64,000 bases of DNA from the NCBI RefSeq assembly GCF_028705895.1, contig NZ_JAQWCQ010000002.1, positions 1 to 64,000 on the forward strand, given 5' to 3'. The notes under the pieces were generated by a model. The model was given only the letters and a program-made list of their open reading frames with translations. It had not been told where the DNA came from and did no database searches. The stretch's first letter is position 1, and each line of letters opens with the position of its first letter. The position numbers and the translations under genes were made by a program. This document shows positions 1-10,559 of this stretch, piece by piece. This DNA is from Massilibacteroides sp. (GTDB lineage Bacteria > Bacteroidota > Bacteroidia > Bacteroidales > Tannerellaceae).

Positions 1-18
1 GAGCTATACTAAACAAGA

Positions 19-46
19 AAGGTTGCAGTGATGCAATCTTTTTTGC
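19..46 (+). terminator. Intrinsic terminator-like hairpin plus T run for a gene left of the window
   Basis: GGTTGCA-gtga-TGCAATC followed by TTTTTTG. Confidence 0.5.
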
Positions 47-123
47 TTTTTTGATAATATTTTCTATCAACTGGTTTTGACGCTTTAAAAATGTCAATAA
101 TGTTATTTTTGTATAGTTATATA

Positions 124-420
124 TTATTCTTCACTTTTAATATTAATATATCCTTTTAGTGCTTCTACGTATTTTTCAAAGGCATTTATTCCTTCAGGCG
201 TAATATTACAGATTGTTTGGGGGCGTTTTCCTTTGAAGGTTTTGCGGACATTGATGTAACCTGCTTGTTGGAGCTTATCGATCTGAACACTTAGGTTGCC
301 CGCCGTCGCATTTGTCTTTTCTCTGAGATAGACAAAGTCGGCTTCTTCTACAGAAATCAGAATTGACATTACTGCAAGCCGTAGTTCTGATAAAAATAAT
401 GGATCTAATTCTTTAAACAT
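124..420 (-). CDS. Winged-helix transcriptional regulator (HTH_34/MarR-like)
   Basis: 98 aa; LREKTNATAGNLSVQIDKLQQAGYINVRKTFKGKRPQT winged-helix pattern; overlaps the upstream membrane protein ORF. Confidence 0.8.
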   Translation of the reverse strand: MFKELDPLFLSELRLAVMSILISVEEADFVYLREKTNATAGNLSVQIDKLQQAGYINVRKTFKGKRPQTICNITPEGINAFEKYVEALKGYINIKSEE

Positions 421-1012
421 TGCTTCCTTTCGCTTTATAATTCAGATAATGTCCCGGTATGACCATCATAAATAAAAATATGGCAGCAAACACGGGTAAT
501 TGCATTTTCCAATCTAAGAAAGTCAATATGAGGGAGAGAGCCATTCCGATGATTCCCCAAATGGCCAAAGGACGAAAATTGACAATTAATCCGGTCAACG
601 TGGTGCCGATTCCCATTATCAGAACAATGACGAAGAGGATGGGGAAGGTATAATACAATATGGATACCATCGATAGAATAAATCCGGAAGCTCCGATAAC
701 AATCCATACATAATTGATTATACGGTCTATGTACGTAGAAACCCGGGGTTTCTTGTTCAGCTTGTTTTTATAAATTATTGCACCAATTGTGCCGGTGATA
801 GGAAGCAGAAACCAACAAAACTGGTATCTGAAATCATTTGTGTAAAGTACTAAAATCCAAACAAGCATTGTGACGAGAACCGTAGCATAGCCCCAAATGA
901 GGAACATTGTTCCACTGCCTTCTTCCATTTTTTGTTGGGTATTACGAATCATTTTCGCAATAAGTTCTAAACTTTCTTTCTCGTTTAGTTTTCTGTCATT
1001 CATCTTTTCCAT
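413..1012 (-). CDS. Multi-pass membrane protein paired with the HTH regulator
   Basis: 199 aa, several hydrophobic segments; 8-nt overlap with the regulator ORF. Confidence 0.7.
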   Translation of the reverse strand: MEKMNDRKLNEKESLELIAKMIRNTQQKMEEGSGTMFLIWGYATVLVTMLVWILVLYTNDFRYQFCWFLLPITGTIGAIIYKNKLNKKPRVSTYIDRIINYVWIVIGASGFILSMVSILYYTFPILFVIVLIMGIGTTLTGLIVNFRPLAIWGIIGMALSLILTFLDWKMQLPVFAAIFLFMMVIPGHYLNYKAKGSNV

Positions 1013-1064
1013 AAGTTTTATCGGATTTAAATGTAAATATAATTGTTTAGGTTTATATAATAAA

Positions 1065-3461
1065 TTATTTTATCTCTGAAGAACGTTGCATCCTTGCTTT
1101 TTCTGCATTCGATTGACTCTCGATTACTCGTTTTTTTAGTATTTTACCTGAATTGAAGGTGTATTGTAACGAAATTTTTACGGCTCTTGAATTCCATGCT
1201 TCGACCCCTCTTGTCCTCGAAGTGTAGTCTTCCATATTGGCAAAATAGGCTGTTCTTTTATCGAAGATATTGTGTATGCCTATGGATAGGTTTATCCGGT
1301 CGCGGAATAATTTCTTTTTTAGTTGCGCATGAAATAGATGAAGAGGTTCTATCCCTGAGTTTGCTGAATACAAACGGCTTGTTCCGCTATAGGAAACTTC
1401 TAAGAAGAATGACGCCGGAAGAGTTAGGTTTGCTGTAGAGTTGATGAAATACAGATAATGGCTCATGGTTTTGTCCGTTTTAACCCCCTTTATATCTTGC
1501 TTAACTCCAACAAGGTTTGTATTCAGTGTAAGCCAATTTGTGAAACTTATCGGACTACTTATTGCTATAAAGTGATGATTTTCCATGTAATGATTTTCCG
1601 GAATAAAATATTTTACTTCTGGATTTTCGGAATCTGTTTTACTAACCTCACGTATCAGATCTTTGTGAAGATTTGTTCCTATTGTTAATGTGTGACGATA
1701 CTTATAGACTGCAGTCAGACTTATCCTGTTTATATAAGTGGGGCGAAGCATCGGATTACCTATCATATACGAATAGTCAGAATATTGGATACGGTTGGAA
1801 TTCAAATGCCAGAAGTTCGGTCGTTGTATATTTCTGGCATATTGTCCGATGAGCATGACGGTTTTCATAGAGTTGAATGAATATGTGAGATTGAGATTCG
1901 GAAACAAGTCAACGTAATCCTTGTTGAAACTGTCCTTTCCGGTCGCCTTAGTGTATTCTCCCCGTAAACCGGCAACTATATCTATATGACCTGCTTTAAA
2001 AGAAAATGTTCCATAGGCGGCACTGATATTTTCTATGTAGTCCAAAGAATAGTTGTATTTATCTATAGGTTGCCATTCCGAGTTTATCTCTCCTTCATAA
2101 AAGGTGCTATTTGTCATTTCATTTCGCGAATAACGTATTCCTGCATTATATTTAAATCCGTTTTTCAACCGTTTTTCCAACATTATATCTGTAGTATAAA
2201 TACGATAGTCGGAAGTCGAACTATTACGGTAAACCGAATCTAATGTTCCATAAGACGTATTATATATAGAATGGTAATCGTTATTACCGGTGACTTTCTT
2301 ATCTATAAAATCAGCTACCACTTTAAAAATAGAGCCGAGAGTGTCTATCCTATGATTGAAGTTCATCGTGAGCGATCCGTTCCGATCTTTTTCTATCTGC
2401 TGATAAACACTCGTGCTATGAACAGTCAGATTATCCGTTTTTCCTGTAGTCTCTGAATAAGAAGGATTGTTTACTTTTTTAGACCAGATTTCCAATTCAG
2501 CTCCGATACTATTTCTTTTGTCAATGTCGTATATTGCGCCAAAACGAGCAGTTGCCGATTTCGGTTTTTTGTTCATTGAAGAATACGAATCAAAGAACAT
2601 ATCCTCATTTTTCTTATAGATACGATGTTCATTCATCTTGTTTTTGTTCTTTGGTGATATTTCACCAATTATGGCTCCGCTTAATGCCCATCTTCCAGTT
2701 AACGCATTTATGGAAGCGGAAGGGCGGTAGTTTTGATAATATTTCCCTTGAGAAGACTGTAGATTAAGACTACCATTTATCCCGTTTCCCTGTCGTTTTC
2801 GCAATGTGATCTGTATGATTCCTCCTTTTGAGTCCGCACTATATTCCGCGCCGGCTTGTGGTATTACCTCTATTTTCGCAATATCAGAAGAACGATAATT
2901 GCGTAAATAACTGATGAGTTCGGTAGAAGAAAGTTTTAGTTCCCTGTCGTTAATGAATACCTTAGCGCCAGCCGTTCCATTAATAGAGATGCCTTTCTCA
3001 TCGACCCATACACCAGGTGCAAGTTGCAACACCTCAGAAATGTCCTTATTCATGAACGAAGGTGAGTTGTCGCTTATCCTCATCACAAACCGATCCGATT
3101 CTCGTGTGATGGGGGAGGCAGTAACAACGACTTCCCCCGTATTGATCAACGCATCTTCCATCCTGAATAGTCCAAGATTACGTCCTTCTCTTGTAATCTC
3201 AATTTCCTTGTCCAATGGTTTGTATGTGATATTCTGTATTCTGATATGATATTTTCCCTCTTCAGTAGAGATCGAAAATACTCCCGCCGTATCGGTAATT
3301 GCTGTAGCTGCTTGTTCATCTGCCTTTAAAAGGACTACCGTTGCAAATTCTACAGGTTCATTCTGATTATTCACTACGTGGCCAAAATAGGTTTGCGAGA
3401 AGGAATATCCCGAAATACAGGATAGACAACCAATAAGTATAGATGTAATAAGTATTCTCAT
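1065..3461 (-). CDS. TonB-dependent receptor / outer-membrane beta-barrel protein with CarboxypepD_reg-like N-terminal domain
   Basis: 798 aa; signal peptide, GHVVNNQNEPVEFATVVLL carboxypeptidase-regulatory-like repeat, plug and barrel pattern. Confidence 0.85.
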   Translation of the reverse strand: MRILITSILIGCLSCISGYSFSQTYFGHVVNNQNEPVEFATVVLLKADEQAATAITDTAGVFSISTEEGKYHIRIQNITYKPLDKEIEITREGRNLGLFRMEDALINTGEVVVTASPITRESDRFVMRISDNSPSFMNKDISEVLQLAPGVWVDEKGISINGTAGAKVFINDRELKLSSTELISYLRNYRSSDIAKIEVIPQAGAEYSADSKGGIIQITLRKRQGNGINGSLNLQSSQGKYYQNYRPSASINALTGRWALSGAIIGEISPKNKNKMNEHRIYKKNEDMFFDSYSSMNKKPKSATARFGAIYDIDKRNSIGAELEIWSKKVNNPSYSETTGKTDNLTVHSTSVYQQIEKDRNGSLTMNFNHRIDTLGSIFKVVADFIDKKVTGNNDYHSIYNTSYGTLDSVYRNSSTSDYRIYTTDIMLEKRLKNGFKYNAGIRYSRNEMTNSTFYEGEINSEWQPIDKYNYSLDYIENISAAYGTFSFKAGHIDIVAGLRGEYTKATGKDSFNKDYVDLFPNLNLTYSFNSMKTVMLIGQYARNIQRPNFWHLNSNRIQYSDYSYMIGNPMLRPTYINRISLTAVYKYRHTLTIGTNLHKDLIREVSKTDSENPEVKYFIPENHYMENHHFIAISSPISFTNWLTLNTNLVGVKQDIKGVKTDKTMSHYLYFINSTANLTLPASFFLEVSYSGTSRLYSANSGIEPLHLFHAQLKKKLFRDRINLSIGIHNIFDKRTAYFANMEDYTSRTRGVEAWNSRAVKISLQYTFNSGKILKKRVIESQSNAEKARMQRSSEIK

Positions 3462-3463
3462 TC

Positions 3464-3877
3464 TTATTCAGCTTTAGACTCCATCATCTCTTTTACATTG
3501 ATTAATTTAACGGTCAGTTTATTGTCCGTATCATTAATCTTGATGTTCTCTTTTTTGAAACAAGGTTCAATCGGAATATTTTGTTCGTCCATATCCAATT
3601 TATAGTTCCCGTTCAGGTCCTGAAATAAAGAGAGATCTACATTCCCTATCGGAATATTTTTGAGGAGACAAACAATTGTTCCCTTCTGAGTAATATTCTT
3701 CATGTCGTAAATGGGAGTTTCGGCTTTTTTACTGTCACTAACAGCAATCAAGATTGTCCCTTTTGCTTCCTTTATTCCCTTTACTTCGATTGTCAACTCA
3801 GCCGTTTGTCCGCAAACCGATTTTGTACTTAAAAAGGTCGCTAATAGCACGAATGTGGAGATTAATAAATTTTTCAT
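3464..3877 (-). CDS. DUF2141 family secreted protein
   Basis: 137 aa; signal peptide; ELTIEVKGIKEAKGTILIAVSDS...DLNGNYKLDMDEQNIPIEP. Confidence 0.75.
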   Translation of the reverse strand: MKNLLISTFVLLATFLSTKSVCGQTAELTIEVKGIKEAKGTILIAVSDSKKAETPIYDMKNITQKGTIVCLLKNIPIGNVDLSLFQDLNGNYKLDMDEQNIPIEPCFKKENIKINDTDNKLTVKLINVKEMMESKAE

Positions 3878-3892
3878 TTCTTTTTTATTATG

Positions 3893-3950
3893 GTTTATAT
3901 TGTAAACTTATTTATTGTTTTGCAAATATAAATAAGTTTATAACATAAAC
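3893..3950. promoter_or_regulatory. Two 15-bp palindromic operators (GTTTA-N5-TAAAC) flanking a -7 element TATATTTG on the minus strand
   Basis: GTTTATATTGTAAAC at 3893-3907 and GTTTATAACATAAAC at 3936-3950; CAAATATA (minus TATATTTG) at 3923-3930. Confidence 0.55.
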
Positions 3951-4197
3951 TATATTGTTTGATAAAATATTTAGTGAATTCCCGTTTTTTGTTCGTTTTG
4001 TGTCTTGTTTCAAGCCTTGAATTTTATTTTATGAGAATAAAAAACGCATCAAAAAGGATAGGTTTTATTTTGAGTTTGCTGAATTTGGTATAAAAATCAA
4101 AAGATGTTAACAGCGTATTAATGAGTGTGCTCTCCATCATATGTTAAAAAGAAAATCTGTTTCTTTGTTTTAACTAATAGCATGAAAACACGAATCA

Positions 4198-5937
4198 ATG
4201 AATACACATAAACTAATAATTAATAAATCAGCCGTTGAAATATATCCTTCACATACGGATTACATCGGTATATTAAGCAAACGTATCTCTGATGAGGAGT
4301 TGAGAAAGATTTCTCCGATTCTGAAACGAAGCTTTGACTCGGGAGCCTTTGGCCCTAATGAAACACTACATAATATATCCGATATTATTTTTAATATGCT
4401 ACTGTATATGTTTACTAAATCGAACTTCTTGTCAAGTGAATTTATTGCGGTGACATTGTTCCCTTGCGTTAAATACGGTAGTCTGAAAGTGGATGAAATA
4501 ATTTCAGGGTTCGGAGAAGAGGTGATGGTTCTTGTTAACGGTTTTCTGAATGTCAGTAATCTTTATAATAAAGAAAACAACATGGCATCTGAAAATTATC
4601 TTAAACTTACCCTTACGTTTGCTGAAGATATTCGGGTTATCTATCTTAATCTTATATTCCGGTTGATATTAATGAGGCAGATTGATACTTACAAGATAAG
4701 TTTTCAGAAACGTATTGTTGATGAAACGGCAACCGTTTATATTGCCTTTGCTCATAAGCTTGGATTTAGTGAGCTTAAGAATGAGTTGGAAGATCTTTGT
4801 TTTAAATACAATCATCCCGATACCTATTATGATATATCCAAAAGACTGACCGATACTGAGGCTATGCGTGAACGGTATATAGAAGAATTTGCTTATCCTA
4901 TACACCAAAAAATGAAGGAGTTGGGAATCAGCTATACGTTGAAGGGACGAAACAAATCTATCGCTTCGATTTATAAGAAAATGATAGATTCAAATATCTC
5001 CTTTGATCAAATATATGATCTGAAGGCGATACGGATAATTGCTGATGTTGATTCGGATAAAGAGAGGGATGTCTGTTGGAAGATTTATTCGATAGTCACT
5101 GAGATATATCAGCCCAATGAGAGTCGTATGAAAGACTGGATAACTAATCCGAAGCCAAACGGCTATGAGTCTCTGCATATAACCGTTATGGGATTGCAAT
5201 CGCATTGGGTAGAAGTTCAGATCAGATCAAAACGTATGGACGAAATAGCCGAACAGGGTATGGCTTCGCATTGGAAGTATAAGGGAGTACGGGATCAGGA
5301 ACAGTTTGATTCGTTGTTAGTTAAACTAAATGAGGCATTGCTGCACAAATCAAAAAGTAAAAAAGAATTATCTACAGCTTTATCGGTTGACTTGTTTAAT
5401 GAAGAACTGTTTGTTTTCACAACGAAAGGTGAGCTTCATAAAATACCCTATGGGGCCAGCGTACTTGATTTTGCTTTTATGTTAAGTCCTCAAATAGGCT
5501 ATAATTGTGTGTCGGGGATCGTGAATGGGAAAGTTGTTCCCATTCGCTATAAGCTAAATAATGGAGACCGTATTGATCTAATTACCTCGCCCGAGCAAAC
5601 GCCCCAGAAAGAATGGATTAAGTTTGTCACAACCGATAATGCTATTAACCAGATCTGGAGAAAGTTAAAGAATGAGCTGACAGAAGATGTTCCAACTGAA
5701 GAACATTACGAAATATCACTTCGAATCACCGGACAAAATGCTCCGGAGAATATGTTGGATATAGTACGTTTAATCGATAATGCTGCTGATGTAAGCCTGG
5801 ATCAAATAAATGTAAATACACAAAAGACCGTTCTCGTGGGGCATCTTATCCTATCATCAAATAGCATGATTGCACTTGAAGAGGTGATAAAGAAGCTGGC
5901 TGAATTGAAAAATATTGAAGAGGTAAAGAGAGTGTAG
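4198..5937 (+). CDS. relA: RelA/SpoT family (p)ppGpp synthetase with degenerate HD domain
   Basis: IYDLKAIRII, RMKDWITNPKPNGYESLHITV, VEVQIRSKRMDEIAEQGMASHWKYK; TGS and ACT-like C-terminus; HD residues lost. Confidence 0.9.
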   Translation: MNTHKLIINKSAVEIYPSHTDYIGILSKRISDEELRKISPILKRSFDSGAFGPNETLHNISDIIFNMLLYMFTKSNFLSSEFIAVTLFPCVKYGSLKVDEIISGFGEEVMVLVNGFLNVSNLYNKENNMASENYLKLTLTFAEDIRVIYLNLIFRLILMRQIDTYKISFQKRIVDETATVYIAFAHKLGFSELKNELEDLCFKYNHPDTYYDISKRLTDTEAMRERYIEEFAYPIHQKMKELGISYTLKGRNKSIASIYKKMIDSNISFDQIYDLKAIRIIADVDSDKERDVCWKIYSIVTEIYQPNESRMKDWITNPKPNGYESLHITVMGLQSHWVEVQIRSKRMDEIAEQGMASHWKYKGVRDQEQFDSLLVKLNEALLHKSKSKKELSTALSVDLFNEELFVFTTKGELHKIPYGASVLDFAFMLSPQIGYNCVSGIVNGKVVPIRYKLNNGDRIDLITSPEQTPQKEWIKFVTTDNAINQIWRKLKNELTEDVPTEEHYEISLRITGQNAPENMLDIVRLIDNAADVSLDQINVNTQKTVLVGHLILSSNSMIALEEVIKKLAELKNIEEVKRV

Positions 5938-5945
5938 GCTATAGA

Positions 5946-6983
5946 CTATTCTCTAATTTCTTTTTTCAGGATTAAAGTGTCTCCTATATCTTCAAGTTCA
6001 TAGATATGTGCTCTTTCAGCTCCGGCGGGGGAGTTTGGACCGTGAAACGTGATATATAATTTCCCGTCAAAAGATTTAAATATCATTCCGTGTCCTCCAT
6101 TTTTGTGAAACAATGGGGTTGCTTGTTGTTTCCAGGGACCTGCCACTTTGCCCGTAGCGGATTCTGCAATACCGATGGCGTATTCTCCATTCATGAAGCT
6201 TGACCAGATCATAAGTAGTTTGTTCGTTTTGCTTCGGTAAAGGAAACATCCGTCGGTAACATACGAAGTAGGTAGCGGAGCTTCATGTTTTGACCCGGTT
6301 GACCAGTCAGCCGCCGATGCACAGAACAATGTCATTGAATTTCCTACAGGAGCAGATAAATCTTTTGCTAATTCAACTAATTCCATTGTGCCGTCTGCAA
6401 TCTGCACCCATTCATGACAATAGATCATATAAGGTGTGCCATCTTCTACCCAAAGTGTGCCGTCAAGTGCCATGCGATCCATTGGTGTGTGTGGCGTTAA
6501 TCCAAAGGGTAAAAACGGACCTTCCGGAGAATCCGCGTGAAATATCTGAGTACCGCGGAACAAATAGTCCGCCCATCCCTCTTGTTTCTTTTTCCAGATG
6601 ATCTTACTATTCAAAGTCGCAAATAAATAATATTTCCCATTATATTCATGTACTTCCGGAGCCCAGACATTTCCATTTATCCAGTTTGCTTCCGGAACAG
6701 TGAATACTCTCATCGGTCCTTCCCAGTTTTTCAGGTCTTTGCTTTTAAAAACTTCTACACCGCCAATCTCTGTTCCCTCTGAACTTTTTGCACTTGCCGA
6801 ACGATATAAATAATATGTATTCGTTTTTTTATCTGCGAGAATACACGGATCCCGGATATAAATTTCAGATAAAGGAATGAGGTTGGAATGATTGTCTGAA
6901 GATTCACTTGCAAAAGCTTGTGAAATAGGCGGAAAAGAAAACAGACTGATCCATAGCAAAACTAAATGTAATGTTTTTGTCAT
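5946..6983 (-). CDS. Glycoside hydrolase family 43-like protein
   Basis: Signal peptide; IYIRDPCILADKKTNTYYLYRS, LDGTLWVEDGTPYMIYCHEW, five-bladed GH43 pattern. Confidence 0.85.
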   Translation of the reverse strand: MTKTLHLVLLWISLFSFPPISQAFASESSDNHSNLIPLSEIYIRDPCILADKKTNTYYLYRSASAKSSEGTEIGGVEVFKSKDLKNWEGPMRVFTVPEANWINGNVWAPEVHEYNGKYYLFATLNSKIIWKKKQEGWADYLFRGTQIFHADSPEGPFLPFGLTPHTPMDRMALDGTLWVEDGTPYMIYCHEWVQIADGTMELVELAKDLSAPVGNSMTLFCASAADWSTGSKHEAPLPTSYVTDGCFLYRSKTNKLLMIWSSFMNGEYAIGIAESATGKVAGPWKQQATPLFHKNGGHGMIFKSFDGKLYITFHGPNSPAGAERAHIYELEDIGDTLILKKEIRE

Positions 6984-7121
6984 AAAAAATAGAGTTTATG
7001 TTTTATTTGGAACGAAAGATACAAATAGTTTCAATTAAAATAAAACTGAAACTACAGATACGTATATGTGTTTTTACTCTTCTTTCTTTGTCAAATGAAT
7101 AAATTATACGAATTTTGTTAC

Positions 7122-8393
7122 ATGACGAATCAACCTTTAGCTGAAAGATTACGCCCGAAAACGCTGGATGATTACATCGGACAAAAACACTTGGTCGGTG
7201 AAGGAGCCGTGTTGCGCAGGATGATTGACGCAGGACGGGTACCTTCTTTTATCCTTTGGGGGCCTCCCGGAGTGGGAAAAACTACTTTAGCTCAAATTAT
7301 TGCGAATAAATTAGAGGCTCCGTTTTATACACTTAGTGCAATCAGTTCAGGCGTGAAGGATGTTCGTGAAGTTATTGAAAAAGCAAAAAGTAATCAATTT
7401 TTTAATACGACTTCACCATTGCTTTTTATTGATGAAATACATCGTTTCAGTAAATCACAGCAAGATTCGTTGCTGAATGCCGTGGAGACGGGAGTTTTTA
7501 CTCTGATTGGAGCAACGACCGAGAATCCGTCTTTCGAAGTTATCCGACCGCTTCTGTCCCGTTGTCAGGTTTATGTTTTAAAACCACTTGATAAAGCGGA
7601 TCTGTTGGGACTGCTTGACCATGCGATCAAACATGACATTTTATTAAAAGAAAGAGAGATCGTTCTGACAGAAACAGACGCCATTGTACGATATTCCGGT
7701 GGAGATGCCCGTAAGCTGTTAAATATTTTAGAATTACTTGTCTCTGCAGAAGATGGCAAACGTGTGGAAATAACGGATGCTAAAGTAGTGGAACGTTTAC
7801 AGGAGAATCCGGCTGCTTATGATAAAGGAGGCGAGATACATTATGATATAATTTCTGCTTTCATCAAATCAATACGCGGAAGTGATCCGGATGCTGCGAT
7901 TTACTGGCTGGCCAGAATGGTTGCCGGTGGAGAAGATCCTGAATTTATAGCCCGTCGTTTGGTTATCTCAGCAGCCGAAGATGTAGGATTAGCTAACCCG
8001 AATGCCTTGCTTTTAGCGAATGCCTGTTTTGATACCTTAAGAAAGATCGGTTGGCCGGAGGGGCGTATTGTTCTTGCGGAAACAACTGTATATCTGGCAT
8101 GCAGTCCCAAAAGTAATTCGGCTTATCTTGCTATTGATAAGGCTATTGATTTTGTAAATAAGACAGGAAATCTGCCCGTTCCTCTTCATTTGAGAAATGC
8201 TCCGACAAAGCTAATGGCGGAACTTAATTATGGTAATGATTATAAATATGCCCATGATTTTCCTAACCATTTTGTGAAACAAGATTATCTTCCTCGTGAA
8301 ATATTGGATGAACGGTTCTGGTTAGGACAAGATAGTCCGGCTGAAAAGAAACTATCTGAATATATGAAAGCGTTATGGGGAGAACGTTATTAG
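7122..8393 (+). CDS. rarA: Replication-associated recombination protein A (AAA ATPase RarA/MgsA)
   Basis: [49 protein letters not shown]; start placed at internal [12 protein letters not shown] (ORF opens at 7068). Confidence 0.95.
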   Translation: MTNQPLAERLRPKTLDDYIGQKHLVGEGAVLRRMIDAGRVPSFILWGPPGVGKTTLAQIIANKLEAPFYTLSAISSGVKDVREVIEKAKSNQFFNTTSPLLFIDEIHRFSKSQQDSLLNAVETGVFTLIGATTENPSFEVIRPLLSRCQVYVLKPLDKADLLGLLDHAIKHDILLKEREIVLTETDAIVRYSGGDARKLLNILELLVSAEDGKRVEITDAKVVERLQENPAAYDKGGEIHYDIISAFIKSIRGSDPDAAIYWLARMVAGGEDPEFIARRLVISAAEDVGLANPNALLLANACFDTLRKIGWPEGRIVLAETTVYLACSPKSNSAYLAIDKAIDFVNKTGNLPVPLHLRNAPTKLMAELNYGNDYKYAHDFPNHFVKQDYLPREILDERFWLGQDSPAEKKLSEYMKALWGERY

Positions 8394-8540
8394 TGTTAAA
8401 ATGCCGCCTTTGTTTGTATTTTAATAACTAAATGATGGTTGCTTTAGGAAAAAAGCGTACATTAGCCGCCTGTTTTTGAGAATTTGTCCGGTTTGCGGAT
8501 AACATATAACACTTTTATAAAATTAAATTCATAAATAAGT

Positions 8541-9608
8541 ATGAAGAAGCACAATTTTTATGCGGGTCCTTCTATCCTAAGCGAGTATACAATAAAGAAT
8601 ACCGCTGCAGCAGTAGAGAATTTTGCTGGTACAGGGCTATCCTTACTCGAAGTTTCGCATAGAAGTAAAGAATTCGTGGCTGTAAGTGACGAGGCACGCG
8701 CCTTAGTTAAAGAACTTTTAGATGTTCCGGCTGGATACGAAGTGGTTTTTCTCGGAGGGGGCGCAAGCATGCAATTTTGTATGGTTCCTTTCAATCTATT
8801 AAACAAAAAAGCTTCTTATCTTGACACGGGGACATGGGCTTCTAATGCCATTAAAGAAGCAAAGTATTTCGGTGAAGTAGATGTTGTTGCCTCGTCGAAA
8901 GATGCAAACTATACATATATTCCAAAAGGCTATTCAGTCCCGGAAGATTCGGACTATTTCCATTTTACGTCAAACAATACCATTTTCGGAACAGAAATGA
9001 GATATGATCCGGATGTAAAAGTTCCTTTGGTGTCTGACATGTCTTCCGACATTTTTTCACGTCCGATCGATGTTTCTAAATACGCGGTGATTTATGCCGG
9101 CGCACAAAAAAATCTTGGTCCGGCGGGTGTTGCATTGGTTATTGTTCGTCAGGATGCTTTGGGGCATGTGGATCGTCCTATTCCAACGATGCTGAATTAT
9201 AACACGCATATTGCTAAAGAGTCAATGTTCAATACTCCTCCCGTTCTTCCTATTTATTCCAGTCTCCAGACTTTGAAGATGTATAAGGAATTGGGAGGAA
9301 TTAAAGTTTTGGAGCAAAGAAATCTTGACAAGGCGGCAATTTTATATGATGAAATTGATCGGAATAAGTTATTCAAGGGTACTGCTGCCGTAGAAGATCG
9401 TTCTATTATGAATGTTTGTTTTGTAATGAATGACGAGTATAAAGAATTAGAAGCTGATTTTAATACTTTTGCTTCAGCAGCCGGAATGGTTGGGATTAAA
9501 GGACATCGTTCTGTTGGAGGATTCCGTGCTTCAATTTATAACGCCATGCCAAAGAGCAGTGTAGAAGCATTGATTCAGGTGATGAAAGACTTTGAAAACA
9601 AACATTGA
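8541..9608 (+). CDS. serC: 3-phosphoserine/phosphohydroxythreonine aminotransferase
   Basis: [48 protein letters not shown]. Confidence 0.96.
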   Translation: MKKHNFYAGPSILSEYTIKNTAAAVENFAGTGLSLLEVSHRSKEFVAVSDEARALVKELLDVPAGYEVVFLGGGASMQFCMVPFNLLNKKASYLDTGTWASNAIKEAKYFGEVDVVASSKDANYTYIPKGYSVPEDSDYFHFTSNNTIFGTEMRYDPDVKVPLVSDMSSDIFSRPIDVSKYAVIYAGAQKNLGPAGVALVIVRQDALGHVDRPIPTMLNYNTHIAKESMFNTPPVLPIYSSLQTLKMYKELGGIKVLEQRNLDKAAILYDEIDRNKLFKGTAAVEDRSIMNVCFVMNDEYKELEADFNTFASAAGMVGIKGHRSVGGFRASIYNAMPKSSVEALIQVMKDFENKH

Positions 9609-9610
9609 TT

Positions 9611-10534
9611 ATGGGAAAAATACTAATTGCTACAGACAAACCTTTTGCGGCAGTAGCCGTTGCAGGCATACGTGAAATAGTAGAAAATGCAGGCTTTGAA
9701 TTAGCTCTGCTTGAAAAATATACAGATAAATCTCAGTTGTTGGATGCCGTTAAAGATGCGGAGGCTATCATTATCCGTAGCGATATCATAGACAAAGAGG
9801 TTTTTAATGCAGCAAAACAATTAAAAATTGTAGTCCGTGCTGGTGCAGGCTATGACAATGTTGATCTTGTAGCGGCGACTTCTCACAATGTGTGTGTGAT
9901 GAATACACCGGGACAGAATGCTAATGCCGTAGCTGAATTGGTTTTTGGTATGTTGGTTTACGGTATTCGTGGCTTCTACAACGGTCTGCCGGGAACTGAA
10001 CTTAAAGATAAGAAACTGGGAATACTTGCTTATGGTCACGTAGGCCGTAATGTGGCACGTATTGGTAAGGGTTTCGGTTTGAAACAATATGCATTTGATG
10101 CGTATGCTTCTACGGTTACCATTGAAAACGATGGTGTGAAAGCGCTAAGTTCGACAGAGGAATTATTCAAAACCTGTCAGATTGTATCCTTGCATATCCC
10201 TGCAACGCCGGAAACCAAGAAATCGATTAACTACGATTTTATGAGTTCTATGCCGAAAGGAGCTGTTATTGTGAACACCGCTCGTAAGGAAGTAATAGAT
10301 GAAGAAGGCTTAGCAAAAATGTTTGCAGAGCGTCCGGATTTTAAATATCTAACGGATATCCAACCGGCTAATCACGCTGAACTTCTGGCAACTTATCCCG
10401 ACCGGTATTTTGCCACACCCAAAAAGATGGGAGCACAGACGGCAGAAGCAAATATAAACGCTGGTCTGGCTGCCGCAAACCAGATTGTGGATTTCCTGAA
10501 GAATGGAAACGAGCAATTCAGAGTGAATAAATAA
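9611..10534 (+). CDS. serA: D-3-phosphoglycerate dehydrogenase
   Basis: VVRAGAGYDNVDLVAA, GHVGRNVARIGKGFG, IVNTARKEVIDEEGL. Confidence 0.93.
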   Translation: MGKILIATDKPFAAVAVAGIREIVENAGFELALLEKYTDKSQLLDAVKDAEAIIIRSDIIDKEVFNAAKQLKIVVRAGAGYDNVDLVAATSHNVCVMNTPGQNANAVAELVFGMLVYGIRGFYNGLPGTELKDKKLGILAYGHVGRNVARIGKGFGLKQYAFDAYASTVTIENDGVKALSSTEELFKTCQIVSLHIPATPETKKSINYDFMSSMPKGAVIVNTARKEVIDEEGLAKMFAERPDFKYLTDIQPANHAELLATYPDRYFATPKKMGAQTAEANINAGLAAANQIVDFLKNGNEQFRVNK

Positions 10535-10559
10535 CTATTGTCAAACAAAATAACGTGTA

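Noticed and set aside
9821-10087. Antisense ORFs inside conserved genes (for example within serA, glpD, thrA)
   Set aside because: Shadow ORFs of strongly supported coding sequences.
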